A DNA stretch of 64,000 nucleotides from Paramecium sonneborni (taxonomy: Eukaryota > Ciliophora > Oligohymenophorea > Peniculida > Parameciidae), in contig CAJJDN010000056.1 in the NCBI GenBank assembly GCA_905182985.1, positions 269,247 through 333,246 of the forward strand, in the 5' to 3' direction. Positions 12,541 to 24,535 of the stretch are shown here, piece by piece (the first letter of the stretch is position 1; each line of letters begins with the position of its first letter). The translations under genes and the position numbers were made by a program. The notes beneath the pieces were generated by a model, which worked only from the letters and a program-made list of their open reading frames with translations, did not search any database and was not told the DNA's origin.

Positions 12541-13176
12541 TAAAATTTTTAAGTCTGGCAAATAAATAATTCTTTTATTAAATTGTCTCCTTATGTTTAA
12601 TCATGATAGTATATAATAACTGATTATTTAAGAAAAAAAGATTATATTCTGTACTTTGAATTATTTAAGAAAAGATAGAAGTTAATTTTTGTTCAATATA
12701 ATTAATATGATTAAGTTGCAGGGTAGTTTATAAATGATAATTATTCGCATTATATAACTATCCTAATTTTTAAGGAGAAAGTTAAAAAAAGAAATAAAAG
12801 AAGTTTTGTATTCTCGAAATTTATTCGAAGCTTTTGAGTTATTTAATTTTAAGTTCTTTAAAACTCATTTATTTATAAAGGATGACTTTTTTCTCCTCTA
12901 TTATAAAGAATTTTTCGTTAAGAGAAATAATGGAAAAATAGCAAAATATTTGTTAAAATAATAAATTCAGTAACAATATGTAAAAAGATAAAAATGTCGT
13001 TTATGTATAATGATAAGAAATATTTTAACAGTCATAAATAGTTTATGTATAAAGTATTATTCATACCCTTTGGATTAATTGATTAATGAGTTTTTAAATG
13101 AGAGTTTATTTTAAAGTTCTGAAAAGAGAAGATGATAATTTTAATTATTTTGCAATATTATTATTAAATTCTAAAA

Positions 13177-13674
13177 ATGGCTTTTGTATATCAAGCAGAA
13201 AGAGATATTAACAATGCATCTGGAGCTTTGCCATCTAATGTAGGTCCTGGAAGTTACATAGAAAATAAAAAATATGAAGTTCGAGCTCATGCTGCTCCAT
13301 TTAATACACAAGTTGCAAGAAGCAAACCATTAAAAAAAAGCAATTCACCTGGTCCTGGCAGTTATAATGTTGAATTTGTCACTGAAGGGTATTAATAATT
13401 TTTAATTGTGAGTTAACGAGTTGTTTTATAATCAGCACAATCTGAAGTCAAAATTGTAGAATAATAAAAACAACAATCAGTTTTTATGTCATAAACAAAA
13501 AGATTTTAGGAACCTAAAATGTTGGAAACTCCAGGGTATCATTTTAAATATATTTGAGTCCTGGTGCTTATGATTCTACATAACAAAAGAAAATGGTTTA
13601 ATAACAATATACATCCTAAAATTATATTGATCATCTAATGAAACTAAATAAATATTAATCAATACCATCTATTC
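13177..13674 (+). pseudogene. SHIPPO gene 5' fragment (copy 1), ends at N
   Basis: The first 498 bases of the SHIPPO gene (start MAFVYQAERDINNAS, PG-repeats NVGPGSYIE and SPGPGSYNVE), identical to the intact copy at 22567. It stops at base 498, directly against the N at 13675. The early TAA is a Gln codon, so it is not a complete 72-aa protein. Either it is truncated, or the contig simply ends here. Confidence 0.75.
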
Positions 13675-13675
13675 N

Positions 13676-15608
13676 TATAAGAATCGAAATCTTTACCTTC
13701 GAGATAGCGAGCATAAACAATCAAATCCTCAAAACATTCTAGGTAATTAATCAAATAAGTTGTAGATCTTTCAATAAGGTGGAATCTTCTATGAAGATCT
13801 AATTAGACTAAGTAAGTAAACATGTAATTGAAAACAAAGATGACTTTATCGATCAAGATACTCCATAATATTTATATTCCAAGCTATTTAAAGTATGTAA
13901 TTTTAAACAAATAGGCATATTAAAAACTGATGACTTTAATTGAAAACTAGCATGAAGATGCTTATTTAAACAATCAATTAATTAGAAAATTAGGCCCTTA
14001 AATCTAAAATATTTTTGAAGTTTCCTGGCTTTTGATGTAATAAACAAAAGCATCTAAAGAAATTGATGTAAATGATAGAGCTAAAAAGCTAATATCGTCT
14101 AAATTTAGCAGATTCAAAAACCAAATCTAACAAGAGCAAGAATCAAATGGAGAAGTTGATCCACAAGATATTGAAATATAGTTTAGTCCAAAAACATCCT
14201 AAAATTAAACCATTTTGAGACGAGTTATTGGAAAAAGAAATTCGAACGAATTTTGAAATTATATTATTAATTTACAAATTATTGCAAGATAAAATTTTTA
14301 AGTAAGCCAAATTACCAAATTCTTTTATTAAGCTATCACTCTTATGTTTAATCATGAAACTCTATAATGGCAGATTGTATAAGAAAGAAAGATTCATTAG
14401 AATTTAGTCTTCTGAAAAATTAAAAATTTTTCACAAAAATGAAGGTATTATGGAAAAAAATAGCAAAATATTTCCCAAAATCATAAATTTAGAAAATAAG
14501 AGGAAAAGATAAAAATTTCATCTAAATAAAAGAGCCTAAAAAAAAATTTTGCTAATTCTTATTTAATTAAGCCCAGTTTACTGTAAATTATTAGTTGAGA
14601 GACTGAATAAATATATCAATACTAAAACTTGAATATCAGTGTTAAGCTTTGAAATTAGCAAGAAAATGAAAATAAAATACTGAAGCAATGTTGAATACAA
14701 AATAAAGAATCTATTTGTAATTTAGAGAGGCATTTGATGAATAAAATAAAGATTAACAACTGAATTATAAATAAAAATCCTAGTATTCCATCCTGAATTA
14801 TAACAAAACTGATTCTAAAAAGTGCAAGTAAATTTTTTTATATTGAAAGAAAACTGTATTCATTTAATATGTTAATAATAAAAGAAACTATTACGTAAAA
14901 GAAATAAAATTTTTTAATATAATATTATGAAAGTCACTTAGTAAATATAAGAAATATTTTAACAGTCATAAATAGTTTATGTATAAAGTATTATTCATAC
15001 CCTTTGGATTAATTGATTAATGAGTTTTTAAATGAGAGTTTATTTTAAAGTTCTGAAAAGAGAAGATGATAATTTTAATTATTTTGCAATATTATTATTA
15101 AATTCTAAAAATGGCTTTTGTATATCAAGCAGAAAGAGATATTAACAATGCATCTGGAGCTTTGCCATCTAATGTAGGTCCTGGAAGTTACATAGAAAAT
15201 AAAAAATATGAAGTTCGAGCTCATGCTGCTCCATTTAATACACAAGTTGCAAGAAGCAAACCATTAAAAAAAAGCAATTCACCTGGTCCTGGCAGTTATA
15301 ATGTTGAATTTGTCACTGAAGGGTATTAATAATTTTTAATTGTGAGTTAACGAGTTGTTTTATAATCAGCACAATCTGAAGTCAAAATTGTAGAATAATA
15401 AAAACAACAATCAGTTTTTATGTCATAAACAAAAAGATTTTAGGAACCTAAAATGTTAGAAACTCCAGGGTATCATTTTAAATATATTTGAGTCCTGGTG
15501 CTTATGATTCTACATAACAAAAGAAAATGGTTTAATAACAATATACATCCTAAAATTATATTGATCATCTAATGAAACTAAATAAATATTAATCAATACC
15601 ATCTATTC
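13676..15608 (+). repeat. Repeat block R, copy 2 (full 1933 bp)
   Basis: Starts inside the membrane-protein tail (its stop is at 14254-14256), runs through an 854-base spacer and into the first 498 bases of the SHIPPO gene. The same 1933-bp block appears at 17715-19647 and 19879-21811. This copy is the only truncated one that continues without N, into sequence related to the upstream region of member D. One silent difference (TTA for TTG, near 15458) separates it from the others. Confidence 0.85.
15111..15608 (+). pseudogene. SHIPPO gene truncated copy (copy 2), joined to D upstream DNA
   Basis: The first 498 bases of the SHIPPO gene; after ...CATCTATTC the sequence switches directly, with no N, to the spacer before gene D. 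This is the best evidence for a true truncated duplicate created when the unit [membrane protein + start of SHIPPO] was tandemly copied. It would encode the first two or three PG-repeats and then leave the family sequence. Probably non-functional. Confidence 0.75.
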
Positions 15609-15903
15609 TAACACCAAATCAGTTATTAAGGGGAATAAAAGTAATATTAATAAAAAAAAAAATTCAATAATTAATAATTAACTTTTTCGATATTTATTAA
15701 TATTTATTGAAAATCTGTATCCATTTTCTAGAATAATTTTTATTTTTAATTTTAATTTTTTCTCATAATTTTGTTTTATTCAATTGTTCAAAACTCAAGT
15801 GTGAGTCCAATTAGTTTTATATGCTACATCTATATTTAATGAATAAAACTTAATTTATTTATTGATTATTTAATTTTTTTAATTTTATGTAAGTTGTCTA
15901 AGA

Positions 15904-18295
15904 ATGTATATTTTTACTTATGATATCATAGTTCTCAAAAAGTGTGATATTTTTGGTTAAGGAGTTAATTTTAATTATAAAAAAGAAGATACTTATAAGA
16001 CAGGATTTGGAGGGTTTGCAAGTATAGTAATAATTGTAGTTTTGGTTGTCTTTTTTCAATCAAATGTTATTACTTTCTTTGCAAAAACTCATATATCTGT
16101 TGCTTTAACCACAAATTTTGATGAAGATCCAGACTTAATTGAACTTAATGATGAAAATTTTATGATTGCTTTTCAAATTGAACAAGCAAATTTTACAACC
16201 AATCCTTATTTTAACATTTCAGTGCTCCAATAGTAATAATGCTAATTAAAATAGGAATGCTACTAGATTAGATAATGGAACAGTAGTTAAAATAAATTAA
16301 GAGGTTAATCTTATACCTTGTACACTCGATAGATTCCAAAAAATATTTACAAAATACAATGTTGATTTCAAGACCCAATTCGACTAAGTTGGACTTAAAA
16401 ATTTCTTATGTCCAGATTATAATTATTCTTTAAAGCTAGGAGGAAGGTATGCCAGTCATGAATTTGACTATATAAAAATAACAGTGTCGGATTGTAGTAA
16501 TAAGACAATTGAAAATTCTCGATTAACATGGAAGCCTGTTTGCTAATCTAAAGAAGCTATATCAAATTATCTATTGAAAAATTCAGCATTTAAAGTCTCG
16601 CTTTACATGACAAATTTAGTTATGAACCCAACAAATCCATAAGATTTTACTTCTGCATTTCTGGATGACGAATTATATTTTACTTTTGTATATATTTTAG
16701 AATATCTTTTAGACACCAAAATAACTTTCGAGATAAGCAAATATATTTTGGAGAAAATATAATTTTTAAACAGATGATAGTTTGACACCTTTTTAAGTTA
16801 TGGTAAATGAAACACATTACGTACGATCAGCAACAGATTATAGAGATTTAACACTTTTAGGAACTGCTGTTGATAGCACATATGCATAGTTTTATATGAG
16901 AAGGAGTACTTACACTGAAAACGTTTATAGAAATTATTAAAAAGTAGACGATTTAATGTCTTATTTGGGAGGATTTTTATAAATTATGATAGTATTCTTT
17001 GGATTCTTTATTCAAGTTTATAATAAATAATCTTGTAATTTATATCATAAAATAATTTAGAACTAGTTGATTTATCAAATGAACTATTTGATTTTGATAT
17101 TGAAGATAATTAAGCATAAAAACTAAATAGAAATGAATTGGTAGCTAATGCTGATGATTTCGATTTCTAAGCTTAAGACTCGAATCAATAATAGTCAATG
17201 ATAAGTTTAGGACCTGCTTAGCAAAGTGTGAGATTTGATAAAGATTAAGTAAATATGAATAAATCTTAAAAATCCATAAAGAATCCTTCAAAAGGAGTAT
17301 CATTAAAATAATTAAATTCAGTTCAAGAAATTACCCCTTTATCCTAATTATCTATTAATAATTAAAAATTAATAGAAAAACATTAAACTTCACTTGAAAA
17401 AATGGGTAGCAAAAATGGAAGATAATATTTTCTTGAATAAATTTAAAAATTATTTTCGAAAACAAAAAAATTAGATTTTACCTTTAAATTTTTCATTTAA
17501 AAAGTATTTTGTGAAAGAATGATGAAAAATCCTTAAGTTTTATTATTAAACAAAGCAGTGTAAATAATTTATTTATTTAGAAATTAAATCAATGCAGAAT
17601 TGGACGTATTTGGAATTTTGGATAAATTGCATGAGATAGATAAATTAAAAGAATTGCTATTAAAAAAACCTTAATAAATTATATTTAATTTTACTCCTAA
17701 ACCGTTGATTACTTTATAAGAATCGAAATCTTTACCTTCGAGATAGCGAGCATAAACAATCAAATCCTCAAAACATTCTAGGTAATTAATCAAATAAGTT
17801 GTAGATCTTTCAATAAGGTGGAATCTTCTATGAAGATCTAATTAGACTAAGTAAGTAAACATGTAATTGAAAACAAAGATGACTTTATCGATCAAGATAC
17901 TCCATAATATTTATATTCCAAGCTATTTAAAGTATGTAATTTTAAACAAATAGGCATATTAAAAACTGATGACTTTAATTGAAAACTAGCATGAAGATGC
18001 TTATTTAAACAATCAATTAATTAGAAAATTAGGCCCTTAAATCTAAAATATTTTTGAAGTTTCCTGGCTTTTGATGTAATAAACAAAAGCATCTAAAGAA
18101 ATTGATGTAAATGATAGAGCTAAAAAGCTAATATCGTCTAAATTTAGCAGATTCAAAAACCAAATCTAACAAGAGCAAGAATCAAATGGAGAAGTTGATC
18201 CACAAGATATTGAAATATAGTTTAGTCCAAAAACATCCTAAAATTAAACCATTTTGAGACGAGTTATTGGAAAAAGAAATTCGAACGAATTTTGA
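15904..18295 (+). CDS. Two-pass transmembrane family protein, member D
   Basis: Near-duplicate of member C. Starts MYIFTYDIIVLKKCDIFGQG, with the same TM1 (IVIIVVLVVFFQSN), ENFMIAFQIEQANF, PCTLDRFQKIFTKYN, DLMSYLGGFLQ and tail ending RRVIGKRNSNEF. Differences from C cluster in the first residues, the segment just after TM1 (VALTTNFDEDPD) and the start of the cytosolic tail. From about 17480 to the stop it is identical to C, suggesting recent exchange. The ectodomain and cysteines are intact, so it is likely expressed. It sits downstream of a truncated SHIPPO copy and upstream of another. Function unknown. Confidence 0.8.
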
Positions 18296-19647
18296 AATTA
18301 TATTATTAATTTACAAATTATTGCAAGATAAAATTTTTAAGTAAGCCAAATTACCAAATTCTTTTATTAAGCTATCACTCTTATGTTTAATCATGAAACT
18401 CTATAATGGCAGATTGTATAAGAAAGAAAGATTCATTAGAATTTAGTCTTCTGAAAAATTAAAAATTTTTCACAAAAATGAAGGTATTATGGAAAAAAAT
18501 AGCAAAATATTTCCCAAAATCATAAATTTAGAAAATAAGAGGAAAAGATAAAAATTTCATCTAAATAAAAGAGCCTAAAAAAAAATTTTGCTAATTCTTA
18601 TTTAATTAAGCCCAGTTTACTGTAAATTATTAGTTGAGAGACTGAATAAATATATCAATACTAAAACTTGAATATCAGTGTTAAGCTTTGAAATTAGCAA
18701 GAAAATGAAAATAAAATACTGAAGCAATGTTGAATACAAAATAAAGAATCTATTTGTAATTTAGAGAGGCATTTGATGAATAAAATAAAGATTAACAACT
18801 GAATTATAAATAAAAATCCTAGTATTCCATCCTGAATTATAACAAAACTGATTCTAAAAAGTGCAAGTAAATTTTTTTATATTGAAAGAAAACTGTATTC
18901 ATTTAATATGTTAATAATAAAAGAAACTATTACGTAAAAGAAATAAAATTTTTTAATATAATATTATGAAAGTCACTTAGTAAATATAAGAAATATTTTA
19001 ACAGTCATAAATAGTTTATGTATAAAGTATTATTCATACCCTTTGGATTAATTGATTAATGAGTTTTTAAATGAGAGTTTATTTTAAAGTTCTGAAAAGA
19101 GAAGATGATAATTTTAATTATTTTGCAATATTATTATTAAATTCTAAAAATGGCTTTTGTATATCAAGCAGAAAGAGATATTAACAATGCATCTGGAGCT
19201 TTGCCATCTAATGTAGGTCCTGGAAGTTACATAGAAAATAAAAAATATGAAGTTCGAGCTCATGCTGCTCCATTTAATACACAAGTTGCAAGAAGCAAAC
19301 CATTAAAAAAAAGCAATTCACCTGGTCCTGGCAGTTATAATGTTGAATTTGTCACTGAAGGGTATTAATAATTTTTAATTGTGAGTTAACGAGTTGTTTT
19401 ATAATCAGCACAATCTGAAGTCAAAATTGTAGAATAATAAAAACAACAATCAGTTTTTATGTCATAAACAAAAAGATTTTAGGAACCTAAAATGTTGGAA
19501 ACTCCAGGGTATCATTTTAAATATATTTGAGTCCTGGTGCTTATGATTCTACATAACAAAAGAAAATGGTTTAATAACAATATACATCCTAAAATTATAT
19601 TGATCATCTAATGAAACTAAATAAATATTAATCAATACCATCTATTC
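17715..19647 (+). repeat. Repeat block R, copy 3
   Basis: 1933 bases: 3' part of gene D, spacer, and the first 498 bases of SHIPPO. It ends exactly at the single N at 19648. By eye identical to copies 2 and 4 apart from the one SNP noted for copy 2. Confidence 0.85.
19150..19647 (+). pseudogene. SHIPPO gene 5' fragment (copy 3), ends at N
   Basis: Same 498-base 5' fragment, stopping against N 19648. Because it follows gene D directly, it is probably the true 5' end of the intact SHIPPO gene placed at 22567, with the intervening sequence duplicated by scaffolding. Confidence 0.65.
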
Positions 19648-19648
19648 N

Positions 19649-21811
19649 TAAATTTTTCATTTAAAAAGTATTTTGTGAAAGAATGATGAAAAATCCTTAA
19701 GTTTTATTATTAAACAAAGCAGTGTAAATAATTTATTTATTTAGAAATTAAATCAATGCAGAATTGGACGTATTTGGAATTTTGGATAAATTGCATGAGA
19801 TAGATAAATTAAAAGAATTGCTATTAAAAAAACCTTAATAAATTATATTTAATTTTACTCCTAAACCGTTGATTACTTTATAAGAATCGAAATCTTTACC
19901 TTCGAGATAGCGAGCATAAACAATCAAATCCTCAAAACATTCTAGGTAATTAATCAAATAAGTTGTAGATCTTTCAATAAGGTGGAATCTTCTATGAAGA
20001 TCTAATTAGACTAAGTAAGTAAACATGTAATTGAAAACAAAGATGACTTTATCGATCAAGATACTCCATAATATTTATATTCCAAGCTATTTAAAGTATG
20101 TAATTTTAAACAAATAGGCATATTAAAAACTGATGACTTTAATTGAAAACTAGCATGAAGATGCTTATTTAAACAATCAATTAATTAGAAAATTAGGCCC
20201 TTAAATCTAAAATATTTTTGAAGTTTCCTGGCTTTTGATGTAATAAACAAAAGCATCTAAAGAAATTGATGTAAATGATAGAGCTAAAAAGCTAATATCG
20301 TCTAAATTTAGCAGATTCAAAAACCAAATCTAACAAGAGCAAGAATCAAATGGAGAAGTTGATCCACAAGATATTGAAATATAGTTTAGTCCAAAAACAT
20401 CCTAAAATTAAACCATTTTGAGACGAGTTATTGGAAAAAGAAATTCGAACGAATTTTGAAATTATATTATTAATTTACAAATTATTGCAAGATAAAATTT
20501 TTAAGTAAGCCAAATTACCAAATTCTTTTATTAAGCTATCACTCTTATGTTTAATCATGAAACTCTATAATGGCAGATTGTATAAGAAAGAAAGATTCAT
20601 TAGAATTTAGTCTTCTGAAAAATTAAAAATTTTTCACAAAAATGAAGGTATTATGGAAAAAAATAGCAAAATATTTCCCAAAATCATAAATTTAGAAAAT
20701 AAGAGGAAAAGATAAAAATTTCATCTAAATAAAAGAGCCTAAAAAAAAATTTTGCTAATTCTTATTTAATTAAGCCCAGTTTACTGTAAATTATTAGTTG
20801 AGAGACTGAATAAATATATCAATACTAAAACTTGAATATCAGTGTTAAGCTTTGAAATTAGCAAGAAAATGAAAATAAAATACTGAAGCAATGTTGAATA
20901 CAAAATAAAGAATCTATTTGTAATTTAGAGAGGCATTTGATGAATAAAATAAAGATTAACAACTGAATTATAAATAAAAATCCTAGTATTCCATCCTGAA
21001 TTATAACAAAACTGATTCTAAAAAGTGCAAGTAAATTTTTTTATATTGAAAGAAAACTGTATTCATTTAATATGTTAATAATAAAAGAAACTATTACGTA
21101 AAAGAAATAAAATTTTTTAATATAATATTATGAAAGTCACTTAGTAAATATAAGAAATATTTTAACAGTCATAAATAGTTTATGTATAAAGTATTATTCA
21201 TACCCTTTGGATTAATTGATTAATGAGTTTTTAAATGAGAGTTTATTTTAAAGTTCTGAAAAGAGAAGATGATAATTTTAATTATTTTGCAATATTATTA
21301 TTAAATTCTAAAAATGGCTTTTGTATATCAAGCAGAAAGAGATATTAACAATGCATCTGGAGCTTTGCCATCTAATGTAGGTCCTGGAAGTTACATAGAA
21401 AATAAAAAATATGAAGTTCGAGCTCATGCTGCTCCATTTAATACACAAGTTGCAAGAAGCAAACCATTAAAAAAAAGCAATTCACCTGGTCCTGGCAGTT
21501 ATAATGTTGAATTTGTCACTGAAGGGTATTAATAATTTTTAATTGTGAGTTAACGAGTTGTTTTATAATCAGCACAATCTGAAGTCAAAATTGTAGAATA
21601 ATAAAAACAACAATCAGTTTTTATGTCATAAACAAAAAGATTTTAGGAACCTAAAATGTTGGAAACTCCAGGGTATCATTTTAAATATATTTGAGTCCTG
21701 GTGCTTATGATTCTACATAACAAAAGAAAATGGTTTAATAACAATATACATCCTAAAATTATATTGATCATCTAATGAAACTAAATAAATATTAATCAAT
21801 ACCATCTATTC
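19649..21811 (+). repeat. Extended repeat, copy 4 (membrane-protein tail to SHIPPO start)
   Basis: Corresponds to about 17485-19647: the last roughly 810 bases of the C/D coding region (stop at 20457-20459), the spacer and the SHIPPO 5' fragment. It begins right after N 19648 in the middle of an exon and ends at the 91-N gap, so both edges are contig ends. It is most simply read as a redundant contig. Confidence 0.8.
21314..21811 (+). pseudogene. SHIPPO gene 5' fragment (copy 4), ends at N gap
   Basis: Another identical 498-base 5' fragment, terminated by the run of Ns. Probably not an independent gene. Confidence 0.65.
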
Positions 21812-21902
21812 NNNNNNNNNNNNNNNNNNNNNNNNNNNNNNNNNNNNNNNNNNNNNNNNNNNNNNNNNNNNNNNNNNNNNNNNNNNNNNNNNNNNNNNNN
21901 NN
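21812..21902. other. Assembly gap (91 N)
   Basis: Run of 91 undetermined bases between two copies of the same repeated block. After the gap the sequence resumes inside the spacer, about 660 bases before the next SHIPPO start. Confidence 0.95.
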
Positions 21903-23064
21903 ATTATGGAAAAAAATAGCAAAATATTTCCCAAAATCATAAATTTAGAAAATAAGAGGAAAAGATAAAAATTTCATCTAAATAAAAGAGCCTAAAAAAA
22001 AATTTTGCTAATTCTTATTTAATTAAGCCCAGTTTACTGTAAATTATTAGTTGAGAGACTGAATAAATATATCAATACTAAAACTTGAATATCAGTGTTA
22101 AGCTTTGAAATTAGCAAGAAAATGAAAATAAAATACTGAAGCAATGTTGAATACAAAATAAAGAATCTATTTGTAATTTAGAGAGGCATTTGATGAATAA
22201 AATAAAGATTAACAACTGAATTATAAATAAAAATCCTAGTATTCCATCCTGAATTATAACAAAACTGATTCTAAAAAGTGCAAGTAAATTTTTTTATATT
22301 GAAAGAAAACTGTATTCATTTAATATGTTAATAATAAAAGAAACTATTACGTAAAAGAAATAAAATTTTTTAATATAATATTATGAAAGTCACTTAGTAA
22401 ATATAAGAAATATTTTAACAGTCATAAATAGTTTATGTATAAAGTATTATTCATACCCTTTGGATTAATTGATTAATGAGTTTTTAAATGAGAGTTTATT
22501 TTAAAGTTCTGAAAAGAGAAGATGATAATTTTAATTATTTTGCAATATTATTATTAAATTCTAAAAATGGCTTTTGTATATCAAGCAGAAAGAGATATTA
22601 ACAATGCATCTGGAGCTTTGCCATCTAATGTAGGTCCTGGAAGTTACATAGAAAATAAAAAATATGAAGTTCGAGCTCATGCTGCTCCATTTAATACACA
22701 AGTTGCAAGAAGCAAACCATTAAAAAAAAGCAATTCACCTGGTCCTGGCAGTTATAATGTTGAATTTGTCACTGAAGGGTATTAATAATTTTTAATTGTG
22801 AGTTAACGAGTTGTTTTATAATCAGCACAATCTGAAGTCAAAATTGTAGAATAATAAAAACAACAATCAGTTTTTATGTCATAAACAAAAAGATTTTAGG
22901 AACCTAAAATGTTGGAAACTCCAGGGTATCATTTTAAATATATTTGAGTCCTGGTGCTTATGATTCTACATAACAAAAGAAAATGGTTTAATAACAATAT
23001 ACATCCTAAAATTATATTGATCATCTAATGAAACTAAATAAATATTAATCAATACCATCTATTC
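21903..23064 (+). repeat. Repeat block R, copy 5 (3' part)
   Basis: The spacer and the first 498 bases of SHIPPO, identical to the end of block R. This copy alone continues into the rest of the SHIPPO gene, so it defines what the complete gene looks like. Confidence 0.8.
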
Positions 23065-24452
23065 CAACAACAAGTTAAGTTTATGGTTATACTGATAAAG
23101 GACGTAATAGATTAGATATATACGTGTAGCACATGATCTAGAACTTAATAAGAGTCCTGTACCAATATTTACTGGATTAAAATAAGACACAGTAGGACCA
23201 GGATAATATTAATTAAGAGATACTTTTGATAATAATAAAAATAAAGGACCTTCTTGGCATAAATCTAGAGTTCCTAAATTAGTTCCTCCTTCAAGAGAAC
23301 AAATTGTAGGACCTGGAGCTTATGATCACGAGAATTCAATTATTCCTCTTTATAAATTAAACCCTTCTGGCAATTTTCTCTCAAAATCTCAAAGAATGTT
23401 TGATCAATAAAAAGGTTAGAAAACTAGAGAATTTATGAGAGCTTAGTTTGAAAATTAAAAGAAGAAACTTATGTAAAATCCTGTTTTTGCTGATATTGAG
23501 GATGAAGATGTAGAATTTTATGATGTATTATATTGTTAAAATTTAGAATGCTACTCCAGGTCCAGGATATTATATGGGAAATTAAACAACATTTTCAACA
23601 GCCTCTACATACTCTTAATCAATGCCAAAATCTTAAAGTGGATTTGGTTCTAAGCAAAAAAGATTTAATGAATAATAAAGATAAATTTAGATGGGACCAG
23701 GGGATTATAGAATAGATACAAATCTTATCAAAAATAATATGGCTATGAAGAATATTCCATTTTTATCATCCAATACACGTTTTGAAAGTAGAGCTTTAGA
23801 AAAAAAGCCAGGACCCTAAACTTATAATCCAAAAATTACAGTAATGAATAATATTTAAAGAAGCTAGAAGATAAATTAATAAAGAAATTAGAAAGAGCGC
23901 CAGTTGGAAAATTTGGATCGAATTAACCTAGATTTGATGATCCAGAAAATGAACAACCTGGACCTGGAACTTATGAACCTAATTTTTAAGATCCTGCGAA
24001 GAATGCTGCTTGTGTTTTCAAATCTTAAACAAAAAGAAGCATTATGGGTGGTAAAGATAATATGCCTGCTCCTGGAGCTTATGATGTTAAAAACTATACT
24101 ATAGAAAATAAAACAAAAGTAGAAAAAGAAGAAGATAAAGATCTTATCATTAATAAACCAGGTTTTGGGTCTTCCCTACCAAGATTCTAAGAAAAACCTA
24201 AAAAAGGGATAGATGAAGAAGATGAGGAGGAAGATATTTAATTGAAACACAATGCTTCTGATTTATTCCAGAAAAAGAAAAAAGAACATCCAGCTTTCAA
24301 TTGCTAAGTACCTTAAATAAAATATATTCTAGGAAAAAAGATTCTAATATGAATAAAAAAATAATGTTGCTCCTGGACCTGGAGAATATTTTGATTAAAA
24401 ATAAAATCCTTGGGACAAAAAGACATTTAATATTTTATTTTCAGAGATTTGA
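22567..24452 (+). CDS. SHIPPO / sperm-tail PG-rich repeat protein, intact copy
   Basis: The only complete copy. Removing five introns of 20-26 nt gives about 590 codons ending FNILFSEI-stop. Repeated Pro-Gly-Pro-Gly motifs mark the family: NVGPGSYIE, SPGPGSYNVE, TPGPGAYDS, TVGPGQYQL, IVGPGAYDHE, ATPGPGYYMGN, MGPGDYRID, QPGPGTYEP, MPAPGAYDVK and VAPGPGEYFD. SHIPPO/STPG proteins (ODF3 relatives) bind axonemal microtubules, often inside doublets, so a ciliary or basal-body role is likely. Several introns end in GAG or AAG rather than TAG, and their exact 3' ends are uncertain. Only the first 498 bases are repeated upstream. It faces a convergent unknown gene 83 bases away. Confidence 0.88.
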
Positions 24453-24535
24453 TGTTTAATTTATTCATTAAATTTTACACTTAAAATATTGTTAAATTCG
24501 CAATAATCAAATTTATTCTGTTTGCAAAATTTCTT

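Noticed and set aside
13177..13395. 72-aa complete small protein repeated five times
   Set aside because: The apparent stop is TAA, which is Gln here. The frame continues into further PG-repeats, so these are 5' parts of the SHIPPO gene.
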